64,000 nucleotides of DNA, taken from positions 124,001 to 188,000 of the forward strand of contig DATCHW010000221.1 of NCBI GenBank assembly GCA_036508135.1, written 5' to 3'. This DNA comes from DATCHW01 sp036508135. GTDB lineage: Bacteria > Bacteroidota > Ignavibacteria > Tepidaquicellales > Tepidaquicellaceae. This document shows, one piece after another, positions 27,248 through 36,681 of this stretch. Below the pieces are notes generated by a model that worked only from the letters and a program-made list of their open reading frames with translations, was not told where the DNA came from and ran no database searches. The translations under genes and the position numbers were made by a program. Position 1 is the first letter of the stretch, and each line of letters begins with the position of its first letter.

Positions 27248-27611
27248 TTGTTATTCGTATTAAATTAATAAAACCGGCTAATATAAAACAAGATAAAATT
27301 AATTCAAATGAAAATCAAACTAAAGGAATAACTTTTGCTTGAATTTAGTCGATAACGTTCAAGATAGTTTGTAAATTAAAACAAAAATATTTTAAAGCTT
27401 TATCCCCCCTCTTTACCAAAGGGGGATGGGGGGTTTAAAGTAAATCATATGAATTTACACATTATTTGGAACGGTATCTTTCAGTCTTGTGCTAAATTTT
27501 AAAAAAATTTTGTATTTAATTTTCCAAATTAATATATAGTATAATTAAAATATAAAATATAAATTGAACGTTATTTAATATTTTTAATTAAATGGGGAAT
27601 TTACGTAATAA
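27248..27611. other. Intergenic region with a C6/G5-6 hairpin repeat
   Basis: 364 bp between divergent genes. The only structured element is the C/G-rich repeat at 27402-27436, given separately. The rest is AT-rich and must carry the promoter of the phosphorylase gene; I see no defined operator. Confidence 0.5.
27402..27436. repeat. C6-G5-G6 palindromic intergenic repeat, copy A
   Basis: 35 bp: 'atcccccc', a short spacer containing 'tttaccaaa', then 'ggggg', a 2-bp gap, 'gggggg' and 'ttt'. The C-run can pair with either G-run. A sister copy lies at 38925-38960 with the same layout, 11.5 kb away. Dispersed palindromes of this style are common in FCB genomes. Confidence 0.75.
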
Positions 27612-29702
27612 ATGCAGGAAATTATAAATCAGCTAAAAGAGCTTTCGAATAATCTATATTGGTCTTACAATAATGATTTTATCTCTCTCTTTGAGGAAAT
27701 TAACAAAGATTACTGGAAATGGAGTGATCAGAACCCGGTTAAATTTCTTAACTCAATCGATAAAGCTTATTTGTTCGATATAATTGAAAAGAAAAATCTA
27801 AAAGAGAAGTTACATTCAACATACCGCGAGTTCAAAAAATATATGAATCAGGAGACATATTTCAAAAGAAAATATTATGAAACAAAATCTCCTGAAATTT
27901 GTTATTTATCCGCTGAATACGGAATTGCAAAATGTCTTAAACTCTATTCCGGAGGTCTAGGGACACTTTCCGGTGACCACCTTAAATCATCTTCAGATCT
28001 TGGAATTCCATTAATAGCCATCGGTTTGGCATATCATTACGGTTATTTCCGGCAATATATTAACCAGGATTTCAGGCAGGCAGAACTTTATGAATATAGT
28101 GATTTTGAACAGTTGCCGATGACTTTAGTCCTTGATGAGGATTATAGCCCCGTGAAAATTTCAATAGATCTTGCAGGCAGGAAAGTATTTGCTCAAATCT
28201 GGCTTGTGAATGTAGGGCGGGTAAAATTATTTCTGCTCGATACATTTGTTGACGAAAATACTGTCGAGGATAAAAGAATTACTGATATCCTTTATGGCGG
28301 AGAATCTGAAAAAAGAATTCTTCAGGAGATTTTACTCGGTATTGGCGGTATGCGAGTGCTCGAAGTTCTGGGTTATGATATTAAAGCTTTTCATATCAAT
28401 GAAGGACATTCCGCTTTCCTTACTTTTGAGAGGATCAAAAACTGTATGCAAAAGTACAATATCAGTTTCCGTGAGTCAAAAACGATTTGTTATCATTCTA
28501 ATATTTTCACAACACATACTCCTGTTCCGGCAGGTATTGATATATTCTCGAGATACTTAATGGATAAATACTTCAGGCACTATGCAGAAAATGATTTAAA
28601 AATAAGCTTCGAGGAACTGTTTGACGAAGGTGATTTATACAAAGGTCAGTCGTCGAATGATCATTTTAACATGGCTTATCTTGCAATAAATAACTCTAAC
28701 TTTGTAAATGGAGTAAGCAAACTTCATGGCGAAATATCAAGAAAAATGTGGTCTCTCCCTGCTTCAAGAAGCCAGATTGCTTCCATTACAAATGGCATTC
28801 ACATGAAAACATACCTTTCTAATGATTCTGAAAAATTATACAAGAAAAATTTCGGAATAGATTGGTTAAGGATTGAAAATATTTGGGAAAGAATCGTTGA
28901 AATTCCCGATAAAGAATTATGGGAATCGAGAGAGCGTAACAGGAGAAAACTGGTGAATTATGTTAGAGAAAAAAGTATTGATAAAATAAAACTCATGAGA
29001 GAACCTGAAGAGAAGATATCCGAAGTTGAAAAAAATCTTTTTAATGAAAAAGTACTTACGATCGGATTTGCAAGAAGATTTGCCACTTATAAAAGAGGAA
29101 CTTTGATATTCAGCGATATCGAGCGGTTAAAAAAATTATTATCTGACGATAAGCGTAAAGTCCAGTTTATTTTTTCCGGTAAAGCACACCCCCGTGATGA
29201 AGGAGGAAAAAATCTAATCTCCGAAATTCTTAATTTCTCGGAAAAAGAAGAATTCAAAAATAAAATCGCATTTATTGAGAATTATGATATATCAGTCGCT
29301 AAGAGGTTAGTTCAGGGATGCGATGTCTGGCTTAATAATCCAAGAAAACCCCTTGAAGCTTCAGGAACAAGCGGAATGAAAATTATTGCAAACGGCGGAC
29401 TGAATTTTAGTATCCTTGACGGATGGTGGTGCGAAGGATATAAGCCCGATACCGGATGGAAAATTGAAAGCCCCGATGTGGAAACTGCCTCTCAGGATGA
29501 AATTGATATTGCGGAAGCTAAATCAATTTATGAAACACTTGAGAACCAAATAATTCCCCTGTTCTATAAAAGAGATGAAAATAATATCCCCGTCGATTGG
29601 GTTAAATTAATTAAGTCATCCATAAAAAATCTTGCTCCGTACTTTAATACAGATAGAATGGTTAAAGAATATACGGAGATGTTCTATATGAAAGTGAAAT
29701 AA
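27612..29702 (+). CDS. glgP: Alpha-glucan (glycogen) phosphorylase
   Basis: 696 residues, the shorter prokaryotic phosphorylase type. An N-terminal DUF3417-like helical part (1-90) precedes the GT35 fold. Seen: 'YLSAEYGIAKCLKLYSGGLGTLSGDHLKSSS' region (about 97-127), 'HINEGHSAF', 'TTHTPVPAGID', and the PLP-lysine site 'EASGTSGMKI' (about 584-593, Lys in the last pair). It releases glucose-1-phosphate from glycogen or maltodextrins. No other glg gene is near. The T9SS cargo starts 27 bp after it. Confidence 0.93.
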   Translation: MQEIINQLKELSNNLYWSYNNDFISLFEEINKDYWKWSDQNPVKFLNSIDKAYLFDIIEKKNLKEKLHSTYREFKKYMNQETYFKRKYYETKSPEICYLSAEYGIAKCLKLYSGGLGTLSGDHLKSSSDLGIPLIAIGLAYHYGYFRQYINQDFRQAELYEYSDFEQLPMTLVLDEDYSPVKISIDLAGRKVFAQIWLVNVGRVKLFLLDTFVDENTVEDKRITDILYGGESEKRILQEILLGIGGMRVLEVLGYDIKAFHINEGHSAFLTFERIKNCMQKYNISFRESKTICYHSNIFTTHTPVPAGIDIFSRYLMDKYFRHYAENDLKISFEELFDEGDLYKGQSSNDHFNMAYLAINNSNFVNGVSKLHGEISRKMWSLPASRSQIASITNGIHMKTYLSNDSEKLYKKNFGIDWLRIENIWERIVEIPDKELWESRERNRRKLVNYVREKSIDKIKLMREPEEKISEVEKNLFNEKVLTIGFARRFATYKRGTLIFSDIERLKKLLSDDKRKVQFIFSGKAHPRDEGGKNLISEILNFSEKEEFKNKIAFIENYDISVAKRLVQGCDVWLNNPRKPLEASGTSGMKIIANGGLNFSILDGWWCEGYKPDTGWKIESPDVETASQDEIDIAEAKSIYETLENQIIPLFYKRDENNIPVDWVKLIKSSIKNLAPYFNTDRMVKEYTEMFYMKVK

Positions 29703-29729
29703 ATTTATAAAATAAAAATAACAAACAAA

Positions 29730-32183
29730 ATGAAGAAAACATTATTACTCATCGTTTTACTGCTTTCTACCGGTGTTTTATTTTCACAGAATTTGCCGGA
29801 CTACAGTAAATTGCAGTCGATAGTTAAACAGCCTTCCGGCTGGTTAACAAGCCCATTGGGCACAACAAGTACTACTATAACAACTAATGGATTTGACAAT
29901 TTTTACCTGGGTGTTGATTTTGGTGAGCCGTACATCGCTACAAATCCTAATGACCCGCTTAATAGTGTATGTGCTTTCAACATGAACAATTTTTATTACA
30001 CGTTGAACGGTTATAACTGGATAAAAACAGGTGTAGCATTTTCAGGGTTCGCTGTGATAGGTGATCCTGTTCTTACTTTTGATAGTCTTGGCAATGCTTA
30101 CTATATCCAGTTGTATCAAAACGGAAGTACATACGGTTTGGTTGTAGCTAAATCTACGGATAAAGGTATTACATGGGGTGCAGAATCAAGTGTATATTCA
30201 ACTTCCGTTGGATTATGCGATAAAGAATGGATCGCAGCAGATTTTACCGGCGGTCCATATTCCAATAATATTTATGTTGTATGGAGACAGTTTGGCTCTA
30301 CAAATATGAGATTTGTCAGAAGTACGAACTTTGGACAAACCTGGTCATCTCCTATGACATATACAGGCGATCAGGGAGCGTATGTGACAATCGGTGCAAA
30401 CGGAAGTATTCAGGGAGGCAGTGTTTATATTGCCTGTGCTTACGGATCATCTACCAGAGTTTCAAGATCAACTGATGGCGGATTGACATTTGGTTCTGCC
30501 GTTACGGCAGCATCTTTTTCAGGTCCTGGTATAATATGTTCAGGAAGATATACCGTAAAAGGTTGTATCAGAACAGATAATTTTCCTAGAATGGCTGCCG
30601 ATAATAGTTACACTTCGACAAGAGGAAATGTTTATGAAGTCTATGCTTCAGCACAATATCCTGATATTTACCTGGTTCGCTCTACTAATCAGGGAACAAC
30701 ATGGTCAGCTCCCGTAAAAGTGAATGATGATAATACCACAACAGACCAATGGATGCCTTCAATTAATGTAGATAAAAACGGAAAGATTTATATAAGCTGG
30801 TATGATTCCAGAGTTGACCCTTCAAATAACCTTTTAACAAAATTATATGGTACTGTTTCCACGGACGGAGGATTAACATTTGCTCCGAATTTCCCAATAT
30901 CTGATGTTAGCTTCAATCCTGATAATATGAAAGTTTCTCAGGGATCTGGTCAGGCTTATTATATCGGTGATTACATCGGTACTTCTATTACAAATAATGT
31001 TGGTTATGCTGTTTGGATGGATGGAAGAAATAATAGTCTTGGCAGCTATACTGGCTTTTATCCGGATTTTGCTATGACAACAAGTAAAAGTGAGGTGGCT
31101 TTGAATAATAATGATAGTTCATCATTATATGTAAAAGTTCCTGCTCTTAAAGGACCATATTCGGGAAGAGTAAAATTTACAGCTGCTCTCGATACTTTAC
31201 CTTCTTCCGGAACAATCACTTTTTCTTTCGCGAATGGTAAAGATTCCATTACTACTTTCCCGGATTCAGTTATGTTAAAAATAAAAGCAAGTTCAAGTGT
31301 CACATCTAAGCTCTATAAAATCAATATTATCGGTAAGGGTATCAACGGAACCCCCATACATAAAAGAGCAATTGATTTAGCAATTAATTCTTCTTTCCTT
31401 AGTGTAGGCACTAACAGAGAAGGTGTTGTACAATTTAATGTTAATGGAACATCTTATATGAACCATCAGACATTTGTTTTACCTAATAATTCAAATGCTT
31501 TAATTCAGGCACCAAGTCCTCAGGTTCAGGGCTCTGTAAGATATGTGTATTTGAATTGGTCAAATGGCGGAGATACAAATCAAAATATCATTGTAAATGG
31601 TGCACTGAATTTAACTGCAACTTATAAGGTTCAGTATAAATTAGTTATAGTCTCTTCGCAGGGAAATACATTTGGAGGAAATAATTTTTATGATTCAGCT
31701 GCCTACTTCCAGTTTGGTGTCAATTCAAGGACCATTATTAACGGCGGTACTACTTATTACTTCAGAGGATGGACCGGAGCAGGGGTTGGTGGATACACCA
31801 GTCCGGACAGCACAGGTTTAGATTCAGTAGTGACCTGGGCACTTCATAATCCTGTTTTGGAACAAGCACGCTGGACTTCCTGGCCTAATTCAATCAGGCA
31901 GATTGGCAGCGAGATTCCTTTAGTATATAACTTGTTCCAGAATTATCCTAATCCTTTTAACCCCAGCACAACTATAAAGTACGATATCGTAAATCAAGGT
32001 ATTGTCAGAATATCCATTTATGATGTTCTCGGTAAAGAAGTAAATACACTCGTAAATTCCCTGCATTCTCCCGGAAAATATGAAGTAGTTATGAATGTCG
32101 ATAATCTCTCAAGCGGTATATATTATTATAAAATCACTGCCGGGAATTTTAACGCAGTTAAAAAAATGATTATCATTAAATAA
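29730..32183 (+). CDS. Large exported sialidase-fold (BNR) protein with T9SS tail
   Basis: 817 residues with signal peptide (1-19, 'GVLFSQN'). About 60-440 is a BNR/sialidase-like propeller with Asp-box type turns ('STDKGITWG', 'STNFGQTWS', 'STDGGLTFG', 'STNQGTTWS'). About 450-730 are beta-rich spacer domains, and about 730-817 is the T9SS type A sorting domain ('FQNYPNPFNPSTTIKYDI', end 'KKMIIIK'). Classical sialidase arginines cannot be confirmed, so activity is not claimed. Probably released or anchored at the cell surface. Confidence 0.85.
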   Translation: MKKTLLLIVLLLSTGVLFSQNLPDYSKLQSIVKQPSGWLTSPLGTTSTTITTNGFDNFYLGVDFGEPYIATNPNDPLNSVCAFNMNNFYYTLNGYNWIKTGVAFSGFAVIGDPVLTFDSLGNAYYIQLYQNGSTYGLVVAKSTDKGITWGAESSVYSTSVGLCDKEWIAADFTGGPYSNNIYVVWRQFGSTNMRFVRSTNFGQTWSSPMTYTGDQGAYVTIGANGSIQGGSVYIACAYGSSTRVSRSTDGGLTFGSAVTAASFSGPGIICSGRYTVKGCIRTDNFPRMAADNSYTSTRGNVYEVYASAQYPDIYLVRSTNQGTTWSAPVKVNDDNTTTDQWMPSINVDKNGKIYISWYDSRVDPSNNLLTKLYGTVSTDGGLTFAPNFPISDVSFNPDNMKVSQGSGQAYYIGDYIGTSITNNVGYAVWMDGRNNSLGSYTGFYPDFAMTTSKSEVALNNNDSSSLYVKVPALKGPYSGRVKFTAALDTLPSSGTITFSFANGKDSITTFPDSVMLKIKASSSVTSKLYKINIIGKGINGTPIHKRAIDLAINSSFLSVGTNREGVVQFNVNGTSYMNHQTFVLPNNSNALIQAPSPQVQGSVRYVYLNWSNGGDTNQNIIVNGALNLTATYKVQYKLVIVSSQGNTFGGNNFYDSAAYFQFGVNSRTIINGGTTYYFRGWTGAGVGGYTSPDSTGLDSVVTWALHNPVLEQARWTSWPNSIRQIGSEIPLVYNLFQNYPNPFNPSTTIKYDIVNQGIVRISIYDVLGKEVNTLVNSLHSPGKYEVVMNVDNLSSGIYYYKITAGNFNAVKKMIIIK

Positions 32184-32226
32184 ATGTGTTCGGATTGTTT
32201 TTTATAATTGTCTGAATTTTATCTTA

Positions 32227-32252
32227 TCATCCCCGGTTTCATCCGGGGATGA
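32227..32252. repeat. 10-bp-stem hairpin downstream of T9SS cargo gene
   Basis: Perfect inverted repeat 'tcatccccgg' (32227-32236) / 'ccggggatga' (32243-32252) with a 6-nt loop. There is no long T-run, so it is a weak terminator or a member of the 'catcc...ggggat' repeat group seen again at 59004-59205. Confidence 0.6.
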
Positions 32253-32299
32253 TTTAAAAATTTCTTTAACCGGTTCTTGGGATTTATAACATCATAAAT

Positions 32300-32473
32300 A
32301 TGAAACAAAAAATTCGTATCGCAGCAGGACAAGGTTTTTGGGGAGACCTTATTGATGCTCCTTATAAACAAGCAACAGGCGGAAGAGCAAAATCTTCAGA
32401 GGTAATTGCTTACTGGCCATGTCTGATCTCTAAAAGTAAAGTAGATTATAAAGTATTAGTAGAAGAACTCTAA
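32300..32473 (+). pseudogene. Truncated AtuA/DUF1446 N-terminal fragment
   Basis: 57 codons, ATG 32300 to TAA 32471-32473. The first 28 residues, 'MKQKIRIAAGQGFWGDLIDA' and onward, match the extreme N-terminus of the acyclic terpene utilisation AtuA family (DUF1446; pattern 'IRI..GQGFWGD..DAP'), whose members have more than 400 residues. The homology then breaks and the frame ends with 'KVDYKVLVEEL'. It looks like a gene remnant with internal deletion or scrambling. A genuine small protein cannot be excluded. It sits 28 bp upstream of tdh. Confidence 0.5.
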
Positions 32474-32501
32474 TATATTTTTAAAAATTAAATTATCCAT
32501 T

Positions 32502-33452
32502 ATGGAAAATATACTTGTGATAGGTGCTGCCGGGCAAATTGGCTCGGAACTTGTAACCGGATTGAGGAAAAAATACGGTGAAGGAAATGTATTCGCGACT
32601 GATATAAAGCAGCCCCCGAAAGACATTCTGAAAAGCGGACCATTTGAGATACTCGATGTTCTTGATGAAAAGAGGTTGATACATTTTGTTATCAGATATA
32701 AAATCACACAAATTTACCACCTTGCCGCAGTTTTATCAGGTAATGCCGAAAAAATTCCTCTTCAGGCTTGGGATATCAATATGAAGAGTGTATTAAATAT
32801 TTTAGATCTTGCAAAAGAGGTTAAAGATATTAAAAAAGTTTTCTGGCCAAGTTCCATTGCAGTATTTGGTCCGACCACACCAAGATTTAACACACCTCAG
32901 CTTACGATAATGGAACCAACTACTGTTTACGGAATAAGTAAATTAGCCGGCGAAAGATGGTGCGAGTATTATTTCAGGAAATATAATGTTGACATAAGAA
33001 GTATAAGATATCCCGGATTGATAAGCTATAAAACTGAAGCAGGCGGCGGAACAACCGATTATGCTGTGGAAATATTTTACGATGCAATTAAATCAAATAA
33101 GTATGAGTGCTTCCTTAAAGAAGATGCCGCTCTGCCTATGATGTTCATGCCCGATGCAATAGACGGTACCATAAAATTGATGGAAGCTGATGCGGATAAA
33201 TTATCAATTCGCTCAAGCTATAACCTCGGTGGTATTTCGTTTACACCTAAAGAACTTGCAGACGAAATTAAAAAAATCAGAAAAGGATTTACTATTACTT
33301 ATAAACCGGATTTCAGGCAGAGTATTGCTGAATCCTGGCCTGCAAGCATTGATGAGTCTGTTGCAAATAAAGACTGGGGATATAAACATAAATACGGCTT
33401 GAAAGAAATGACTGAAATAATGTTAAAAGAAGTTCACAAAAAACTTTTTTGA
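32502..33452 (+). CDS. tdh: L-threonine 3-dehydrogenase, SDR type
   Basis: 316 residues, extended short-chain dehydrogenase. NAD-binding 'VIGAAGQIGSELV' (about 6-18), 'YHLAAVLSG', 'WPSSIAVFG', catalytic 'YGISKLAGE' (YxxxK, about 143) and C-terminal 'ESWPASIDES' with 'DWGYKHKYGL'. The last two are characteristic of SDR-type threonine dehydrogenases rather than UDP-sugar epimerases. It oxidises threonine to 2-amino-3-ketobutyrate. The partner lyase gene kbl is not in the window. Its stop overlaps the start of the EamA transporter gene. Confidence 0.88.
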   Translation: MENILVIGAAGQIGSELVTGLRKKYGEGNVFATDIKQPPKDILKSGPFEILDVLDEKRLIHFVIRYKITQIYHLAAVLSGNAEKIPLQAWDINMKSVLNILDLAKEVKDIKKVFWPSSIAVFGPTTPRFNTPQLTIMEPTTVYGISKLAGERWCEYYFRKYNVDIRSIRYPGLISYKTEAGGGTTDYAVEIFYDAIKSNKYECFLKEDAALPMMFMPDAIDGTIKLMEADADKLSIRSSYNLGGISFTPKELADEIKKIRKGFTITYKPDFRQSIAESWPASIDESVANKDWGYKHKYGLKEMTEIMLKEVHKKLF

Positions 33453-34360
33453 GTAAATTATTGGATAAAATCCCTTTTCACAGGAAGGGATTGATATATA
33501 TATCTTTAGCAGCATTAATGTGGAGTTCGGGGGGTCTTTTTATTAAAATATTAAGCCGCCTAGAACTCAATGCCTTCCAGATTTGCTTCTTCAGGTCTTT
33601 CATAGCAGGCTTTACAATCCTTACTGTTTCAATGTTCAGAAATAAGAAAATAAAATTTGAATTCGATATTGTTTCACTTCTCTGCTCTGCTGCATTTGCC
33701 GGAATTCTTATATTTTTTGTTGTGGCTACCACGCTCACAACAGTTGCAAATGTAATTTTCCTTCAATTCACAGCCCCGGTTTATTTATTATTTCTTGAAC
33801 CAATTTTTCTGAAAACAAAATTTAAGGTAAAAAATATCGTAACTGTATTAATTTGCCTCTCAGGTATGGCTCTGTTCTTTTTCGGCAAAATTGAAGTTGG
33901 TAATATTTACGGAAATATGATTGCAATACTTTCCGGAGTTTCTTTTGCTCTTTTCTCGCTCTTCCTGAAATGGAAAAAGCAATTGCACAAATCGGAAAAT
34001 ACCCTGAGCCAGATAGCACTCGGGAATTTTTTCGTTGCTATTATTTATTTTCCCATAGTATTTAATAAACTAATCATTAGTTCTCAGGAATTGCTGATTC
34101 TCGGATTTCTTGGAATATTTCAGATTGGTATTAGTTACGTGATTTATAATGAAGGAATCAAATATGTTAGTGCGGTCGAGTCTCTTATCATCGCTATGCT
34201 CGAAGCAATATTTAATCCATTCTGGGTTTATCTTGGTATCAGAGAACGACCATCGAATTTCGCGCTGCTCGGGGGATTCGTAATACTATTAGGAATATTG
34301 GCAAATAATTTTTATTATAAAGGAAATTCTGATGATAAGCTGTTTACGGAATCCGGCTAA
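33449..34360 (+). CDS. EamA-family DMT transporter
   Basis: 303 residues, TTG start that overlaps the tdh stop by 4 bp (TTGA), which implies translational coupling. Ten membrane helices in two EamA repeats, with 'LAALMWSSGGLFIKIL' at the start of repeat 1 and 'GVSFALFSLFLKWKK' at the start of repeat 2. The drug/metabolite transporter family exports amino acids and other small molecules. Coupling with threonine dehydrogenase suggests an amino-acid link, but that is inference. Confidence 0.88.
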   Translation: MSKLLDKIPFHRKGLIYISLAALMWSSGGLFIKILSRLELNAFQICFFRSFIAGFTILTVSMFRNKKIKFEFDIVSLLCSAAFAGILIFFVVATTLTTVANVIFLQFTAPVYLLFLEPIFLKTKFKVKNIVTVLICLSGMALFFFGKIEVGNIYGNMIAILSGVSFALFSLFLKWKKQLHKSENTLSQIALGNFFVAIIYFPIVFNKLIISSQELLILGFLGIFQIGISYVIYNEGIKYVSAVESLIIAMLEAIFNPFWVYLGIRERPSNFALLGGFVILLGILANNFYYKGNSDDKLFTESG

Positions 34361-34362
34361 AC

Positions 34363-34938
34363 TCATTTATCAATAAATAAAAAATACATTAACCCTGCCA
34401 ACGCAGCCTGCATAAACACAAGTGTTATTATAGAATACATGTCATATTTATTTGACTTATCAAGTTCAGATCTATCCTGATTCAAGATGTAATTATCGTA
34501 GGATTTATTTGCTATGTTTTTTAGTTTTATCGTTCCCATTACTCCGGCTAAAGTAGCGGCTCCGAATCCACTGATTATATAAAAATTTCTTTTTGTGTTG
34601 AATTGTGTTTGATTATCTTTTAATACAATCGCATCATCACCTTTATTTTGAGGTTCCAAGTCGAGTGTAATGCCTTTATGGAAATCATATTCTTCAAGCC
34701 AGAAGGTTTTTTCTTTAAACATTTCTTTTTTAAATAAAAGAAAACCATCCAGCTTTTCTTTAGAAAAGAATCTCAAAGGGGTTAGTCCGAGTGTAGAATC
34801 CCTGAATATCACATTAGCATTAAAAGGATTTGTATTAAAAAAATAATAATACTCTTTTTTTAAGGAATCCGTATTATCCTGAGCATTCACTAAATTAAAT
34901 GCAGAAAAGAAAATCAATGTCAAAATAATATATTTCAT
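34363..34938 (-). CDS. Exported PEGA-like membrane protein
   Basis: 191 residues. Signal peptide 1-19 ('FNLVNAQ'). Residues about 33-65 resemble a PEGA-type strand set ('NPFNANVIFRDSTLGLTPL'). A hydrophobic helix lies at about 117-135 and another at 168-188, so the C-terminal part may be membrane bound. The segment 'NKSYDNYILNQD' before the last helix is like those of other PEGA proteins in FCB genomes. Function unknown. Convergent with the EamA gene (2 bp between stops). Confidence 0.6.
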   Translation of the reverse strand: MKYIILTLIFFSAFNLVNAQDNTDSLKKEYYYFFNTNPFNANVIFRDSTLGLTPLRFFSKEKLDGFLLFKKEMFKEKTFWLEEYDFHKGITLDLEPQNKGDDAIVLKDNQTQFNTKRNFYIISGFGAATLAGVMGTIKLKNIANKSYDNYILNQDRSELDKSNKYDMYSIITLVFMQAALAGLMYFLFIDK

Positions 34939-35053
34939 ACCATTACATAATAATACATTTCAAAGAATAAATTAATGAAATTATTTATATTACTTTTCAT
35001 TGTATATCCAGAAATATAAATTTATTTTATATTAAATCTAAAATTACTCTAAT

Positions 35054-36334
35054 ATGAAAAAACTATTCTTAGTATTATTATTATTTATCATATCTGCTCC
35101 GGCTTTTTCGCAGCTCAATTTCGACACATATTTTACAAATAAAACATTACGTTTCGATTATATAAAAGCAGGAAATGCAGAAAACAACGATATATATTTC
35201 GAGCAGTTAAAACAAGAACCGTTTTGGTCAGGTAATCCTAATAGTTTAATAGATAAATTCGAATACGGGCATTATAAATATCTCGTATTTGATTCTGCAT
35301 CTGGAACTCTGATATTCTCTAAAGGATACAACACTCTTTATGATGAATGGCAGTCAACTGCTGAAGCAAAAACGATTAAAAAAAGTTTTTATGAAACGGT
35401 TCTGTTCCCGTACCCAAAAAAAACTGTGAAACTCGAGCTTCACGAACGCAACAGAAAAGGAATATTTAATAAAAAGTTTGAGTTATATATAAATCCTGAT
35501 GACCAATACATAAACAGGGAACCGGTCACTGCATATCCTGTCAATAAAATTGTTGATTCAGGCGATCCGGCATATAAAGTTGATATCGTTTTTATTTCCG
35601 AAGGATACACACAGGGTGAAATGAAAAAATTCAGAGAAGATGCTGAACGATATGCCGGATATTTTGTAGAATGTTCTCCATATAAAGAAAATAAAGATAA
35701 AATTAATATCTGGTCGGTCGAAGTTCCGTCGCAGGAGTCAGGGGTAAGTAATCCGGGATTAAATCTCTGGAAAAATACTGCAATGAATTTCTCTTATTAT
35801 ACAACCGGGGTTGAAAGGTATCTGATGTCGCTCGATATTAAGTCTATTCGTGATATTGCAGCAAATGTTCCTTATGATAATATCTGTGTAATTTCAAATT
35901 CTTTGAAATATGGCGGAGGTGCTATTTATAATTATTACACTTCCTTCCCGTCTGACGACCAATATGGACCTTATCTGATAGTTCACGAATTCGGGCATCA
36001 CTTCTGCGCCCTCGGAGATGAATATTATACATCACAGGTTTCCGTTGAAGATTATTATAAATTTGATGTTGAACCTTATGAACCAAATCTGACTACACTT
36101 GTTAATTTCGATAAGAAGTGGAAAAATTTGATAGAGCAGGGGATACCTGTTCCCACTCCCGCAACGGATGAATATAAAGGAAAACTCGGAGTATTTGAAG
36201 GCGGCGGATATGTAGCAAAAGGTGTTTACAGACCTATGATAGATTGCACAATGAAATCAAAAACCTATAATAACTTTTGTCCTGTATGTACTAAAGCTAT
36301 TATAGATATGATATATTATTATTCCGGAAAATAG
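35054..36334 (+). CDS. Secreted M64-family (IgA-type) zinc metallopeptidase
   Basis: 426 residues with a signal peptide (1-19, 'SAPAFSQ'). An N-terminal M64 domain (20-160) precedes the peptidase domain. 'VFISEGYT' and the active site 'HEFGHHFCALGDEYY' (about 311-325, HExxH plus downstream Asp/Glu) define the family. Members cleave proteins and in pathogens IgA; here a general protease role is inferred. No T9SS tail is present, so it likely stays in the periplasm or outer membrane, or leaves by another route. Confidence 0.9.
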   Translation: MKKLFLVLLLFIISAPAFSQLNFDTYFTNKTLRFDYIKAGNAENNDIYFEQLKQEPFWSGNPNSLIDKFEYGHYKYLVFDSASGTLIFSKGYNTLYDEWQSTAEAKTIKKSFYETVLFPYPKKTVKLELHERNRKGIFNKKFELYINPDDQYINREPVTAYPVNKIVDSGDPAYKVDIVFISEGYTQGEMKKFREDAERYAGYFVECSPYKENKDKINIWSVEVPSQESGVSNPGLNLWKNTAMNFSYYTTGVERYLMSLDIKSIRDIAANVPYDNICVISNSLKYGGGAIYNYYTSFPSDDQYGPYLIVHEFGHHFCALGDEYYTSQVSVEDYYKFDVEPYEPNLTTLVNFDKKWKNLIEQGIPVPTPATDEYKGKLGVFEGGGYVAKGVYRPMIDCTMKSKTYNNFCPVCTKAIIDMIYYYSGK

Positions 36335-36344
36335 AATTCCGGTA

Positions 36345-36542
36345 ATGATGAAAAATAGAATAGAAATAAAACCGGGATTGAATGTCTCAATAGTCAAAAA
36401 GGAACACCAGAAAAACGGGAAACTAACGGGTGGTATAGTTCAAAAAATTCTTACAAAAAGTTCTTTTCATCCGTATGGAATAAAAGTACAACTTACAACG
36501 GGCGAAATTGGCAGGGTTAAAAATATAAATCCAAAGCTTTAA
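36345..36542 (+). CDS. YwbE-family small protein
   Basis: 65 residues. Matches DUF2196/YwbE: 'IKPGLNVSIVKKEHQKNGKL', 'TGGIVQKILTKS', 'HPYGIKVQL' and 'GEIGRVKNI'. Family members are short, all-beta, probably RNA- or DNA-contacting proteins with unknown role. It begins 10 bp after the M64 gene. ATG ATG at 36345; either may be used. Confidence 0.88.
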   Translation: MMKNRIEIKPGLNVSIVKKEHQKNGKLTGGIVQKILTKSSFHPYGIKVQLTTGEIGRVKNINPKL

Positions 36543-36681
36543 GGGGTATTTTAAAAATTAAAAACCACGAATCAAATATTTATTTTAATTGTCAGCATGT
36601 TAAACTAAAGTAAAAGAGAATTTATCTTGAGTTCATTCAATTTACATATTTAATATATTTAGATAGAAGGAGAAAATAGCA

